From Nocardioides nematodiphilus (GTDB taxonomy: Bacteria; Actinomycetota; Actinomycetes; Propionibacteriales; Nocardioidaceae), in NCBI RefSeq assembly GCF_020216525.1, contig NZ_JAIWOY010000001.1:372001-436000 (forward strand): 64,000 nucleotides of DNA, read 5' to 3'. How positions within the stretch are numbered: the first letter of the stretch is position 1; every line of letters begins with the position of its first letter. The position numbers and the translations under genes were made by a program. This document shows positions 43,751-52,396 of the stretch, piece by piece. Below the pieces are notes generated by a model that saw only the letters and a list, made by a program, of their open reading frames with translations, had not been told where the DNA came from and ran no database searches.

Positions 43751-44347
43751 TCAGTCGGGCGGAGCGAAACCGTTCTGGAGCGCCCAGCCGACCGCCTGGG
43801 CCCGTGAGGTCGCCCCCACCTTCTTGTACGCCTGACGGATGTGGCTCTTGAGCGTGTTCCCGCTCAGATGCAGCTTCTCGGCGATCTCCAGGTTGGAGTG
43901 GCCCTGGGCGACCAGCGCCAGCACCTCGACCTCGCGCGGCGAGAGGCCGACCCCCTGGCCGAGCCTGTCCTCCTGATGAGGCAGCGGCTGGCCGGCGGCG
44001 ACCAGCTCGATGGCCTCCACCAGCTCCTTGGCCCGGATGGACATCGACACCCACGCGCGGCACCCGTGCGCGTACGCCCGCGCGCGAAGGTCGGGCCGCA
44101 TGTCGCGGCTGAAGATCAGGACCTTGGCCCGGGTGTTGTGCAGCAGGTGCTCGAGCTCGGCCCCGTCGTTGCCGTGCAGACCGAAGGTGTCGTACAGGAC
44201 GACCTCCACCCCCACGGCCTTGGTCCACACCGTCGGCAGCGACGTGACGATCACGCGCTCGGGGTAGTCGGCCAACATGGCCGTCAGACCGCGGGCGACG
44301 ACCTCCTGGCGGCTGACGATCGCGAGCCGTACCGGTTGATCGCGCAT
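43751..44347 (-). CDS. LuxR/NarL-type transcriptional regulator
   Basis: 198 residues from ATG 44347 (MRDQPVRLAIVSRQEVVARG). The N-terminal 120 residues resemble a receiver domain with Asp53 in VVLYDTFGLHG at the phospho-acceptor place, though the usual acidic cluster at its start is absent (IVSRQE). The C-terminus is a GerE/LuxR helix-turn-helix, LSPREVEVLALVAQGHSNLE to LKSHIRQAYKKVGATSRAQA. There is no sensor kinase nearby. It is divergent from purU and upstream of the sigma-factor gene. Confidence 0.9.
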   Translation of the reverse strand: MRDQPVRLAIVSRQEVVARGLTAMLADYPERVIVTSLPTVWTKAVGVEVVLYDTFGLHGNDGAELEHLLHNTRAKVLIFSRDMRPDLRARAYAHGCRAWVSMSIRAKELVEAIELVAAGQPLPHQEDRLGQGVGLSPREVEVLALVAQGHSNLEIAEKLHLSGNTLKSHIRQAYKKVGATSRAQAVGWALQNGFAPPD

Positions 44348-44374
44348 AGAGGTGATGGTGTCATCCTTCTTCCC

Positions 44375-45223
44375 ATGCAGCGCTATGTGATGACCCTCAG
44401 GTGCCCCGATCAGCCCGGCATCATCAGGGCCTTCGCCGAGGGAGTCGTCAACGCGTCCGGCAACATCGTGGACAACAAGCAGTTCTCCGACCCGGACTCT
44501 GGCACCTTCTGCATGCGGACCGAAGTCGACTCGCCGCTGGGCTCCGCCGAGGAGGTCGAGCAGCACCTGCTCGCGGCCCTGGCCGGCTTCTCCCCCTCGC
44601 TCACCGTCCGCCGGGAGTCCGCTCACCGCAAGATGCTGGTGATGGTCTCCAAGTTCGACCACTGCCTGGTGGACCTGCTCTACCGCCACGAGACCGGCGA
44701 GCTGCCCGTCGAGATCCCGCTGGTGGTCAGCAACCACGAGGACCTGCGCGGCCTGGTCGAGCACCACGGCATCCCGTTCGTGCACCTGCCGGTGACCAAG
44801 GAGACCAAGGCCGATGCCGAGGCCGCGCTCCTGGACCTGGTCGAGAAGCACGAGATCGACTTCGTCGTGCTCGCCCGCTACATGCAGGTCCTCTCCGACG
44901 ACCTGTGCCGCGCCCTCGAGGGTCGCGTGATCAACATCCACCACTCGTTCCTGCCGGGCTTCAAGGGCGCCAAGCCCTACCACCAGGCGTACGCGCGCGG
45001 GGTCAAGCTGATCGGCGCGACCGCCCACTACGTGACCGCCGACCTCGACGAGGGCCCGATCATCGAGCAGGAGGTCACCCGGGTGACCCACGCCGCCTCC
45101 CCCGAGGCGCTGGTGGCGCTCGGCCGCGACACCGAGCGGCTGGCGCTCTCGCGGGCGGTGCGTCAGCACGCCGAGGACCGGGTGCTGCTGATCGGCTCGC
45201 GGACGGTGGTGTTCAGCGCGTAA
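44375..45223 (+). CDS. purU: Formyltetrahydrofolate deformylase
   Basis: 282 residues from ATG 44375 (MQRYVMTLRCPDQPGIIRAF). An N-terminal ACT domain (about 1-80) precedes the formyl-hydrolase domain with MVSKFDHCLVDLLYR, INIHHSFLPGFKGAKPYHQA and GATAHYVTADLDEGPIIEQ. These contain the conserved Asn, His and Asp of the family. It releases formate from 10-formyl-THF, balancing one-carbon pools and supplying formate for PurT. Length is standard. Confidence 0.97.
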   Translation: MQRYVMTLRCPDQPGIIRAFAEGVVNASGNIVDNKQFSDPDSGTFCMRTEVDSPLGSAEEVEQHLLAALAGFSPSLTVRRESAHRKMLVMVSKFDHCLVDLLYRHETGELPVEIPLVVSNHEDLRGLVEHHGIPFVHLPVTKETKADAEAALLDLVEKHEIDFVVLARYMQVLSDDLCRALEGRVINIHHSFLPGFKGAKPYHQAYARGVKLIGATAHYVTADLDEGPIIEQEVTRVTHAASPEALVALGRDTERLALSRAVRQHAEDRVLLIGSRTVVFSA

Positions 45224-45263
45224 AGAGTGTGACGGCCACCTCAGGAACCCTTGTTCCATACCG

Positions 45264-45296
45264 AAAGTATCTGATACAACGTGTATCACTAACTTT
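45264..45296. promoter_or_regulatory. Palindromic operator upstream of the hydrolase-BVMO operon
   Basis: TGATACA-ACG-TGTATCA (45272-45288) is a perfect 7+7 inverted repeat. Symmetry continues outward with AAAGT (45264-45268) and ACTTT (45292-45296). It sits 25 bases before the GTG, where a TetR- or AraC-type repressor would block transcription. Confidence 0.65.
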
Positions 45297-45313
45297 TGCA
45301 AGCAGGAGGCCTC

Positions 45314-46126
45314 GTGCTCGCGTACGAACGATTCGGTCATGGTGACCCGCTGGTCCTGATCCACGGGATGGGCCATCGGCGTCAAGCGTGGTACCCCGTC
45401 ATCGACCGGCTCGCCGCTGAGTTCGACGTCATCATCCCGGACCTGCCCGGCCACGGCGCCTCCGCGCCGCTCGACAGCTCGGTCGGCCCGAAGGACGCGA
45501 TGCGGGTGGCCCTCGAGGAGCTCTTCGACGGTCTCGGCATCGAGGGCCCGCACGTCGCCGGCAACTCGCTGGGCGGCCTGATCGCGCTCGAGCTCGGCAA
45601 CGACGGCCTCGCTCGCTCGGTCACCGCCCTCTCGCCGGCGGGCTTCTGGGCCGGGCCCCGCGACTTCCGCTACATCACCAGCCTCTTCGGCTCGGTGATG
45701 ACCGCGGCCCGTGCCTCCGCACCCGTCGCCGGGCGACTGACGAAGTCCCCGACCGGTCGGATGGCGATGATGGGCTGGCTCTACCAGCACCCGGAGAACC
45801 TCAGCCCGGAGATGGCGCTGGGCGACCTGCGCAACATGCTCGCGGCGCGTCGTACGGTCAACCACCTGCTGAAGAACGCGTACACGTTCACGCCGGTCGC
45901 CAACGACGTGCCGGTCACGATCGCCTGGGCCGACCACGACAAGGTGCTGCTGCCCTACCAGGCGCGGCGGGCCCGGCGGCTGATGCCGGCCGCGCACCAC
46001 GTGTGGCTCGATCACTGCGGACACGTGCCCATGCCCGACGACCCGGCGCTCGTCGCCGACACCATCATCGCGGGCGCCCACGCCGTGCCCGTCCCGACCG
46101 TCTCCACCGCTGGGAGCGCCGCATGA
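45314..46126 (+). CDS. Alpha/beta hydrolase, coupled to a Baeyer-Villiger monooxygenase
   Basis: 270 residues from GTG 45314 with AGGAGG four bases upstream; a TTG at 45296 is rejected. Motifs: oxyanion LVLIHGMGHRRQAW, nucleophile elbow GNSLGGL, acid in AWADHDKVL and histidine in DHCGHVPM. It probably hydrolyses the ester or lactone made by the next gene, with which it overlaps by ATGA. The pairing recalls the mymA/lipR and ethA-type loci of mycobacteria. Confidence 0.92.
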   Translation: MLAYERFGHGDPLVLIHGMGHRRQAWYPVIDRLAAEFDVIIPDLPGHGASAPLDSSVGPKDAMRVALEELFDGLGIEGPHVAGNSLGGLIALELGNDGLARSVTALSPAGFWAGPRDFRYITSLFGSVMTAARASAPVAGRLTKSPTGRMAMMGWLYQHPENLSPEMALGDLRNMLAARRTVNHLLKNAYTFTPVANDVPVTIAWADHDKVLLPYQARRARRLMPAAHHVWLDHCGHVPMPDDPALVADTIIAGAHAVPVPTVSTAGSAA

Positions 46127-47634
46127 CCACGACCACCCCGACCCGCGACCTCGACGTCCTGATCATCGGCGCCGGGCTCTCCGGCGTCGGGATGGCCTGC
46201 ACCCTGTCGACCGATCACCCGGAGCTGTCGTACGCCGTCCTCGAGCGCCGCCAGGCGATCGGCGGCACGTGGGACCTGTTCCGCTACCCCGGCATCCGCT
46301 CGGACTCCGACATGCTCACCTTCGGGTACGGCTTCCGGCCGTGGGTCGGCACCAAGATCCTGAGCGACGGCCCCGGGATCAAGGAGTACGTCACCGAGAC
46401 GGCGCAGGAGTACGGCGTCACCGACCACATCACGTTCGGCCGCAAGGTCGTCCGCTCGGAGTGGTCGACCCTCGCGGGGCGCTGGACCGTCACGGCGCTC
46501 GACGAGGCCACCGGCCTCGAGGAGACCTGGACCGCCAAGCACCTCGTCGCGGCGACCGGCTACTACTCCTACGACGAGGGCTACCGCCCGACCTGGACCG
46601 GCGAGGAGCGCTTCGGCGGACAGTTCGTGCACCCGCAGTTCTGGCCCGAGGACCTCGACTACGCCGGCAAGAAGGTCGTCGTGATCGGCTCCGGCGCGAC
46701 CGCCATCAGCCTCGTACCGGAGATGGCGAAGACCGCCGCGCACGTGACGATGCTGCAGCGCTCGCCGAGCTACATCATGACCGTGCCCGCGGAGGACCCG
46801 GCCGCCTCGATCCTGTCGCTGACGCGGATGCCGCAGATGGTCGGCTACAAGACGGGCCGCGCCCGCAACATCGCGCTCCAGCGCGCGATCTACACGTTCT
46901 GCAAGGCGGCGCCGTCGGTCGCGCGCCGCGTGCTGCTCGGCGCGGTGAAGGCCCAGATCGGCCGCAAGGTCTCGCTCCAGCACTTCACGCCGTCGTACAA
47001 CCCGTGGGACGAGCGGCTGTGCGTGGTTCCGAACGGCGACCTGTTCCGCACGTTCCGCCGTGGCGAGGCGACCATCGTCACCGACCACATCGACACCTTC
47101 ACCGAGACCGGCATCGAGCTGGCGTCGGGCGAGACCATCGAGGCCGACATCGTCGTGACCGCGACCGGCCTGAAGATGCAGCTGATGGGCGGCTCCGCGG
47201 TCTACGTCGACGGCGAGGAGGTCGTCGTGCGCGAGAAGCTGCTCTACAAGGGCGTGCTCATCGAGGGCGTCCCCAACTTCGCGGCGGTCATCGGATACAC
47301 GAACTCCTCGTGGACCCTCAAGGCCGACCTGGCCGCGACGTACTTCTCCCGGCTGCTCGACTTCATGGCGACCTCCGGCTACACCACCTTCGTCGCCGAG
47401 GGCACCGACGAGGACCGCGACGACGTGTCGGTGCTCGGCGCCTCGATGCGCTCGGGTTACATCGCCCGCGGTGACGCGGTGATGCCCCGCCAGGGCAAGC
47501 GCGGCCCGTGGGTGATCCGCAACGACTACTTCCGCGACCTGCCGATGCTCAAGCACGCCCGGATCGACACCCCGGAGCTGCACTTCGACACCCGCCGCCC
47601 GGTCGCGACGCCCGCGGATGCGGCGGCGAGCTAG
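46123..47634 (+). CDS. Flavin-containing Baeyer-Villiger monooxygenase, EthA-like
   Basis: 503 residues from ATG 46123. FAD Rossmann motif LIIGAGLSGVG (about 14-24), the BVMO fingerprint FGGQFVHPQFWP (164-175), and a NADPH site VVVIGSGATAISLVPEM. ERRQAIGGTWDLFRYPGIRSD is typical of the EthA/MymA branch. It would insert oxygen next to a ketone to make an ester, using NADPH and O2. Natural substrate unknown. Its stop shares CTAG with the convergent membrane-protein gene. Confidence 0.94.
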   Translation: MTTTTPTRDLDVLIIGAGLSGVGMACTLSTDHPELSYAVLERRQAIGGTWDLFRYPGIRSDSDMLTFGYGFRPWVGTKILSDGPGIKEYVTETAQEYGVTDHITFGRKVVRSEWSTLAGRWTVTALDEATGLEETWTAKHLVAATGYYSYDEGYRPTWTGEERFGGQFVHPQFWPEDLDYAGKKVVVIGSGATAISLVPEMAKTAAHVTMLQRSPSYIMTVPAEDPAASILSLTRMPQMVGYKTGRARNIALQRAIYTFCKAAPSVARRVLLGAVKAQIGRKVSLQHFTPSYNPWDERLCVVPNGDLFRTFRRGEATIVTDHIDTFTETGIELASGETIEADIVVTATGLKMQLMGGSAVYVDGEEVVVREKLLYKGVLIEGVPNFAAVIGYTNSSWTLKADLAATYFSRLLDFMATSGYTTFVAEGTDEDRDDVSVLGASMRSGYIARGDAVMPRQGKRGPWVIRNDYFRDLPMLKHARIDTPELHFDTRRPVATPADAAAS

Positions 47635-48461
47635 GCCCGACGCCTGCCCGTAGCGCACGCGCGATCGCGCTCGGGGTCCATGAGATCGATCGTCTGGAGC
47701 ACCCAGAAGACGGCGAAGAGGCCCAGGAGCGCGATCTCCAGCACGAGCAGCGTGTGGGCCGGGTGCCAGCCGAGCCAGGCGACCCCGGCTGCGAGCGCGG
47801 CCGCGGCCATGCCGGCGACGATCAGCCAGTACGCCGCGTCGAACCGGGTGCGGCTGGCGGACGCCTCACGGGCGATCACGCGCACGCCCCAGTCGGTGTT
47901 GAGCACCACGACGCCGGCGAACGGCAGGAAGGTGAAGACCGCGGCGAGCGTGTGGGCGTGGGCCGCGAAGCCGGCGCGATCGGCCAGCAGCCAGACGACG
48001 CCGACGACCCAGGCCGCCGCGGTGGCCACCAGCCCGATGAAGCCCCACCGGGTCGGCCACTCCTCACCGCGCCGCCGACGCCGCAGCCCCACGACGAGGG
48101 TGACGACGTACCCGACCGCGAGCGTGGCCAGAAAGGTGCCCGCGTTGTTCGCGATCGCGTGGACGTCGGGGTGCTTCCCCGCGACCGGCGTCGGCACGAA
48201 CGCGACCATCGGCGCCGAGATGCCGGCGAGGTCGAGGCAGACCTCCTCGGCGTCGGTGAAGCCGCGCAGTGCCACCAGACAGACCCCGAGCGCGACCAGC
48301 ACGCCGATGAAGACCGGACCCGCCGCGGTGTAGTAGTAGCCGCTGACCGACGTCTGCCACCCCGTACGCACCGTCTCCGCGCCGATCGAGACGGCGAGCG
48401 CGAACAGCAGGGCGAGCATCGCGAGGCGCAGCGAGCGGTACGTCGTCACCTCCGGCGGCAT
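47631..48461 (-). CDS. Polytopic membrane protein of unknown function
   Basis: 276 residues from ATG 48461 (MPPEVTTYRSLRLAMLALLF). Seven hydrophobic segments are visible, including MLALLFALAVSIGAETV, GPVFIGVLVALGVCLVAL and WGFIGLVATAAAWVVGVVWL. The stretch SGYYYTAAGPVFIGVLVALG and DLAGISAPMVAFVPT, with conserved-looking His/Asp between helices, recalls DUF998-like membrane proteins, but I do not assign a family. It follows gdh on the same strand by 61 bases. Confidence 0.82.
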   Translation of the reverse strand: MPPEVTTYRSLRLAMLALLFALAVSIGAETVRTGWQTSVSGYYYTAAGPVFIGVLVALGVCLVALRGFTDAEEVCLDLAGISAPMVAFVPTPVAGKHPDVHAIANNAGTFLATLAVGYVVTLVVGLRRRRRGEEWPTRWGFIGLVATAAAWVVGVVWLLADRAGFAAHAHTLAAVFTFLPFAGVVVLNTDWGVRVIAREASASRTRFDAAYWLIVAGMAAAALAAGVAWLGWHPAHTLLVLEIALLGLFAVFWVLQTIDLMDPERDRACATGRRRA

Positions 48462-48522
48462 GGGTCGAACATAGGGCGTCCGCCCGCCCGCTGGGTGGTG
48501 GCGCGACGAGCGACGCCGACGC

Positions 48523-49809
48523 CTAGGGGTACAGCCCGCGCACCTCGTGTGCTTCGTAGACGCGCTCGACGGCCATGCAGGTGGCGGCGAGCCGCAAGGA
48601 GAGTCCACGCTCGGTGGCGTAGGCCAGCACGTCGCGCCAGGCCCGGGTCATCCGGTCGACGAGCTTCTCGTTGACCTCGGCCTCGCTCCACCAGTACGAC
48701 TGGTTGGCCTGGACCCACTCGAAGTAGGACACCACGACGCCTCCGGCGTTGGCCAGGATGTCGGGCACGACCAGGACGTCGCGCTCGGCGAGGATCCGGT
48801 CCGCCTCGGCCGTCAGCGGCCCGTTCGCACCCTCGACGATCACCCGGGCGCCGACGGCCGCGGCGTTGCCGGCGTGCACGACACCCTCGACGGCCGCCGG
48901 CACGAGCAGGTCGACCGCGCTGGTGAGCAGCTCGTCGTGGCCGATGGGCGCCGAGCCGGGGAAGCCGACGACGCTGCCGGTCGCCCCGACGTACGCCTCC
49001 AACGCGGGCAGGTCGAGACCACCCGGATCGTGCACCGCACCGTCCACGTCGCTGACGGCCACGACCCGCAGGCCCTCGTCCGCCAGGAAGCGCGCGGCAC
49101 CGCGACCGACCTTGCCGAAGCCCTGCACCGCCGCGGTCGCCCCCTGCGGCCTGATGCCGAGGTGGCGCAGCGCCTCCAGGGCGACGGCCACGACCCCGCG
49201 TGAGGTGGAGGCGGCGCGGCCCTGGGACCCGCCGAGGGCGATCGGCTTGCCGGTCACCACACCGAGCACGGTGTGGCCGCGTCCGACGGAGTAGGTGTCC
49301 ATCATCCAGGCCATGGTCTGCTCGTCGGTGCCGACGTCGGGAGCCGGGATGTCGTGCTCGGGACCGATCAGCGGTGCGATCTCCGAGGTGTAGCGCCGGG
49401 TCACGCGCTCGAGCTCACGTGAGCTGTAGCGGCGCGGGTCGATCCGGACGCCGCCCTTGGCGCCGCCGTACGGGACGTCGAGGAGGGCGCACTTCCACGT
49501 CATCCACATCGCGAGCGCGCGCACCTCGTCGAGGTGGACGCCGGCGTCGAACCGGACGCCGCCCTTGCCGGGCCCCCGGGAGTAGTTGTGCTGCACGCGG
49601 TAGCCACGCAGCACCTCGATCGAGCCGTCGTCGCGGCGCAGCGGGATGCTGACGCTGACCTCGCGGCGCGCTTCGGCGAGCATCGCGTGCACCTCGGGTC
49701 GCAGACCGAGGATCTCGACCGCCTGGGCCAGCTGGTCCTGGGCGTCGTCGAGGACCGTGCGCACGGCGGTGGGCGCATCGGCGGGGGCTGGTGGTGTCTG
49801 GACTGTCAC
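48523..49809 (-). CDS. gdhA: Glu/Leu/Phe/Val dehydrogenase, probably glutamate dehydrogenase
   Basis: 428 residues from GTG 49809. Dimerisation/catalytic domain with YRVQHNYSRGPGKGGVRFD, the catalytic lysine region MTWKCALLDVPYGGAKGGV and PAPDVGTDEQTMAWMMDTYS; NAD(P) domain with VQGFGKVGRGAARFL and ILANAGGVVVSYFEWVQN-like VQANQSYWW. It deaminates glutamate to 2-oxoglutarate. It lies 95 bases after hutI on the same strand, which fits a catabolic role as last step of histidine use. Coenzyme preference cannot be told. Confidence 0.93.
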   Translation of the reverse strand: MTVQTPPAPADAPTAVRTVLDDAQDQLAQAVEILGLRPEVHAMLAEARREVSVSIPLRRDDGSIEVLRGYRVQHNYSRGPGKGGVRFDAGVHLDEVRALAMWMTWKCALLDVPYGGAKGGVRIDPRRYSSRELERVTRRYTSEIAPLIGPEHDIPAPDVGTDEQTMAWMMDTYSVGRGHTVLGVVTGKPIALGGSQGRAASTSRGVVAVALEALRHLGIRPQGATAAVQGFGKVGRGAARFLADEGLRVVAVSDVDGAVHDPGGLDLPALEAYVGATGSVVGFPGSAPIGHDELLTSAVDLLVPAAVEGVVHAGNAAAVGARVIVEGANGPLTAEADRILAERDVLVVPDILANAGGVVVSYFEWVQANQSYWWSEAEVNEKLVDRMTRAWRDVLAYATERGLSLRLAATCMAVERVYEAHEVRGLYP

Positions 49810-49904
49810 GCTTCCTTGTTCTCCTGGTCGGCGACGCCGTTGTCGCTTCGTCGTGGCGGGGTGGTGCGGTGGAGCGGGTGCGGTGGCACGGGTGGTGGAG
49901 CGGG

Positions 49905-51077
49905 TCAGCGGGCCGGAGCCTGGCCCTGCCCGGCGACCCAGACGGCGGCCACCAGCGGTACGCCGGGGCGGTAGGCCAGGTGCACGTGGGTGGGCGCGTC
50001 GAGGAGGACCACGTCGCCGCGACGGCCCGGGATCAGGGCGCCGACGTCGTCGCGGTCGAGCGCCGCCGCGCCGCCGGCGGTGGCGGCGTACACGGCCTCG
50101 GCAGGGCTCATTCCCATCTCGCGTACGGCCAGGGCGATGCACAGGGGCAGCGAGCTGGTGTAGCAGGACCCGGGGTTGCAATCGCTGGCGAGGGCGACCT
50201 TCACGCCCGCGTCCAGGAGGCGGCGCGCGTCCGGGTAGGGCTGGCGCGTGGAGAACTCCACGCCCGGCAGCAGTGTCGCCACGGTGCCTGCCTCCCGCAG
50301 CGCGTGCACGTCGGCGTCGCCGAGGTGGGTGCAGTGGTCGACCGCGACCAGGCCGAGCTCGGCGGCGAGCTGCACACCGGGGCCGGGGCCGAGCTGGTTG
50401 GCGTGCAGGCGCCCGGCGAGACCCGCCGCGGCACCGGCCTCGAGCACGGCACGCGCCTGGTCGGCGTCGAAGGCACCGCGCTCGCAGAACGCGTCGATCC
50501 ACCGCGCGTGCGGGGCGGCCGCCGCCAACATCGGTCCCGTGACGAGCTCGACGTAGCCGGCCGGGTCGTCGGCGTACTCGGGCGGGACGACGTGCGCGCC
50601 CAGGAAGGTCGTGTCGTCGGTGAAGCGCCGCGCGATCCGCAGCGAGCGGGCCTCGTCCTCCACCGAGAGGCCGTAGCCGGACTTGATCTCGACACTGGTG
50701 GTGCCCTGCCGTCGCATCTCCTCGACGTGCCGCGCCACACCGGCACCGAGCTCCTCGTCGCTGGCGGCGCGGGTGGCGGCGACCGTGGTGCGGATGCCGC
50801 CCGCGGAGTACGGCTCCCCCGTCATGCGGGCCTGGAACTCGCGGGCCCGGTCGCCGGCGAAGACGAGGTGGCTGTGGCTGTCGACGAACCCGGGCAGCAC
50901 CGCGCGTCCCTCGGCATCGACGACCTGGTCGGCGGCGGGCGCCTGCTCCGCGGAGCCGACCCAGGCGATCTCGCCGTGGTCGATCACGAGGGCCGCGCCG
51001 GTGCGGATGCCGAGCAGGTCCTCGGCCGACGGGTCGTTGGTGACGAGCTCGCCGATGTTGGTGATGAGGAGGCTCAC
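49905..51077 (-). CDS. hutI: Imidazolonepropionase
   Basis: 390 residues from GTG 51077, overlapping hutF by GTGA. An amidohydrolase-superfamily TIM barrel with [13 protein letters not shown] (metal-binding HxH), [34 protein letters not shown] and [17 protein letters not shown]. It opens imidazolonepropionate to formiminoglutamate. Length is standard. Confidence 0.97.
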   Translation of the reverse strand: MSLLITNIGELVTNDPSAEDLLGIRTGAALVIDHGEIAWVGSAEQAPAADQVVDAEGRAVLPGFVDSHSHLVFAGDRAREFQARMTGEPYSAGGIRTTVAATRAASDEELGAGVARHVEEMRRQGTTSVEIKSGYGLSVEDEARSLRIARRFTDDTTFLGAHVVPPEYADDPAGYVELVTGPMLAAAAPHARWIDAFCERGAFDADQARAVLEAGAAAGLAGRLHANQLGPGPGVQLAAELGLVAVDHCTHLGDADVHALREAGTVATLLPGVEFSTRQPYPDARRLLDAGVKVALASDCNPGSCYTSSLPLCIALAVREMGMSPAEAVYAATAGGAAALDRDDVGALIPGRRGDVVLLDAPTHVHLAYRPGVPLVAAVWVAGQGQAPAR

Positions 51078-52396
51078 GCCCAGATCCTTCCGATCTTCTC
51101 GCTCAGGCTCCGCCCGACGCTGCGGTGGTCACCGTCGAAGACGACGCGGCCGTCCACGACCACGCGCGTCACGTCGGCGGCACCTGCGGCGAACACGGCG
51201 GTGTGCTCGTCGGCCCCGGTGCCGGCGGTGCGGGTGGAGGCGAGGTCGATCGTGACCAGGTCGGCACGCCGTCCCACCGCGATCTCCCCCGCATCGGCGA
51301 ACCCCAGGCTGCGGTGTCCGTCCACCGATGCCGCGGTGAGCAGCTCGGCGGCGCTCCAGTGGCCGCGAGCCTGGGTCGCGAGACGTTCGTCCAGCTCCAG
51401 CGCCCGCATCTCCTCGAACGCATCGATGACGGCATGGCTGTCGGACCCGAGCGTCACGACGGCTCCGGACTCCTCGAGGCGGCGACTCGGCCCGATCCCG
51501 TCGCCGAGATCGCGCTCAGTGGTCGGGCAGAACGACGCGAACGTGCGGGCCTCGCCCAGCAGACGGATGTCCTCGTCGGTCAGATGGGTGGCGTGCACCG
51601 CGCTGGTCATCGGCCCCAGCACGCCATGCTCGGCGAGCAGGCCGGCGGGGGTCAGGCCGTACGCCGCCAGGCAGTCCTCGTTCTCCTTGACCTGCTCGGA
51701 GAGGTGGACGTGCACCGGCAGGCCGGCGTCCACGGACGGCGTGAACGCCTTCAGCGCCGCCGCGGGGACGGCCCGCACCGAGTGCGCGGCCACCCCGATC
51801 CGCGCCCGGTCGCCCGCACCGTCGGGGATGCGCAGCGCGGCCACCCGGTCCTGCCACGCCTCCGCGCTGCCGTCGTCGAAGCGACGCTGCACGCCCTCGG
51901 GAGCCGCACCGAACCCGCTCGAGAGGTAGAGGGTGTCGAGCAGGGTGATCCGGATGCCGGCGTCCTGCGCGGCCGCCAGCAGCGCCGAGCCCATCGCGTT
52001 GGGGTCGGCGTACGGCGTCCCGTCGGGCTGGTGGTGCAGGTAGTGGAACTCGCCCACTGCGGTGTAGCCGGCGGCGAGCATCTCGACGTAGACCGCGCGG
52101 GCGAGCTGGTAGTAGGAGTCCGGGTCGAGGCGGCCGGCCACGGCGTACATCTGCTCGCGCCAGGTCCAGAACGTGCCACGGTCGGACTGCGTCCTGCCGC
52201 GCAGCGCGCGGTGGAAGGCGTGACTGTGGGTGTTCGCGAAGCCGGGCAGCGTCAATCCCCCGACCCGGTCGGCGCCGTCCGCGGCGTCAGCGGCGTCCGG
52301 CGTCACCCGGGTGAAGCGGCCGTGCTCGATCTCGACCAGGACGGCGTCGCGCACCCGGCCCTCGATCCAGGCGTGCTGCAACAGGTGGACGCTCAC
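51074..52396 (-). CDS. hutF: Formimidoylglutamate deiminase
   Basis: 440 residues from GTG 52396, overlapping the M20 gene by GTGA. Amidohydrolase with [20 protein letters not shown] (HxH and substrate loop), [26 protein letters not shown] and [16 protein letters not shown]. It removes ammonia from formiminoglutamate to give formylglutamate. Its presence commits the organism to the five-step route, which then needs a formylglutamate hydrolase. Confidence 0.96.
   Translation of the reverse strand: MSVHLLQHAWIEGRVRDAVLVEIEHGRFTRVTPDAADAADGADRVGGLTLPGFANTHSHAFHRALRGRTQSDRGTFWTWREQMYAVAGRLDPDSYYQLARAVYVEMLAAGYTAVGEFHYLHHQPDGTPYADPNAMGSALLAAAQDAGIRITLLDTLYLSSGFGAAPEGVQRRFDDGSAEAWQDRVAALRIPDGAGDRARIGVAAHSVRAVPAAALKAFTPSVDAGLPVHVHLSEQVKENEDCLAAYGLTPAGLLAEHGVLGPMTSAVHATHLTDEDIRLLGEARTFASFCPTTERDLGDGIGPSRRLEESGAVVTLGSDSHAVIDAFEEMRALELDERLATQARGHWSAAELLTAASVDGHRSLGFADAGEIAVGRRADLVTIDLASTRTAGTGADEHTAVFAAGAADVTRVVVDGRVVFDGDHRSVGRSLSEKIGRIWA

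Noticed and set aside
45296..45313. TTG at 45296 as start of the alpha/beta hydrolase
   Set aside because: It lies at the edge of the operator, has no RBS, and the GTG at 45314 has AGGAGG at the right distance.
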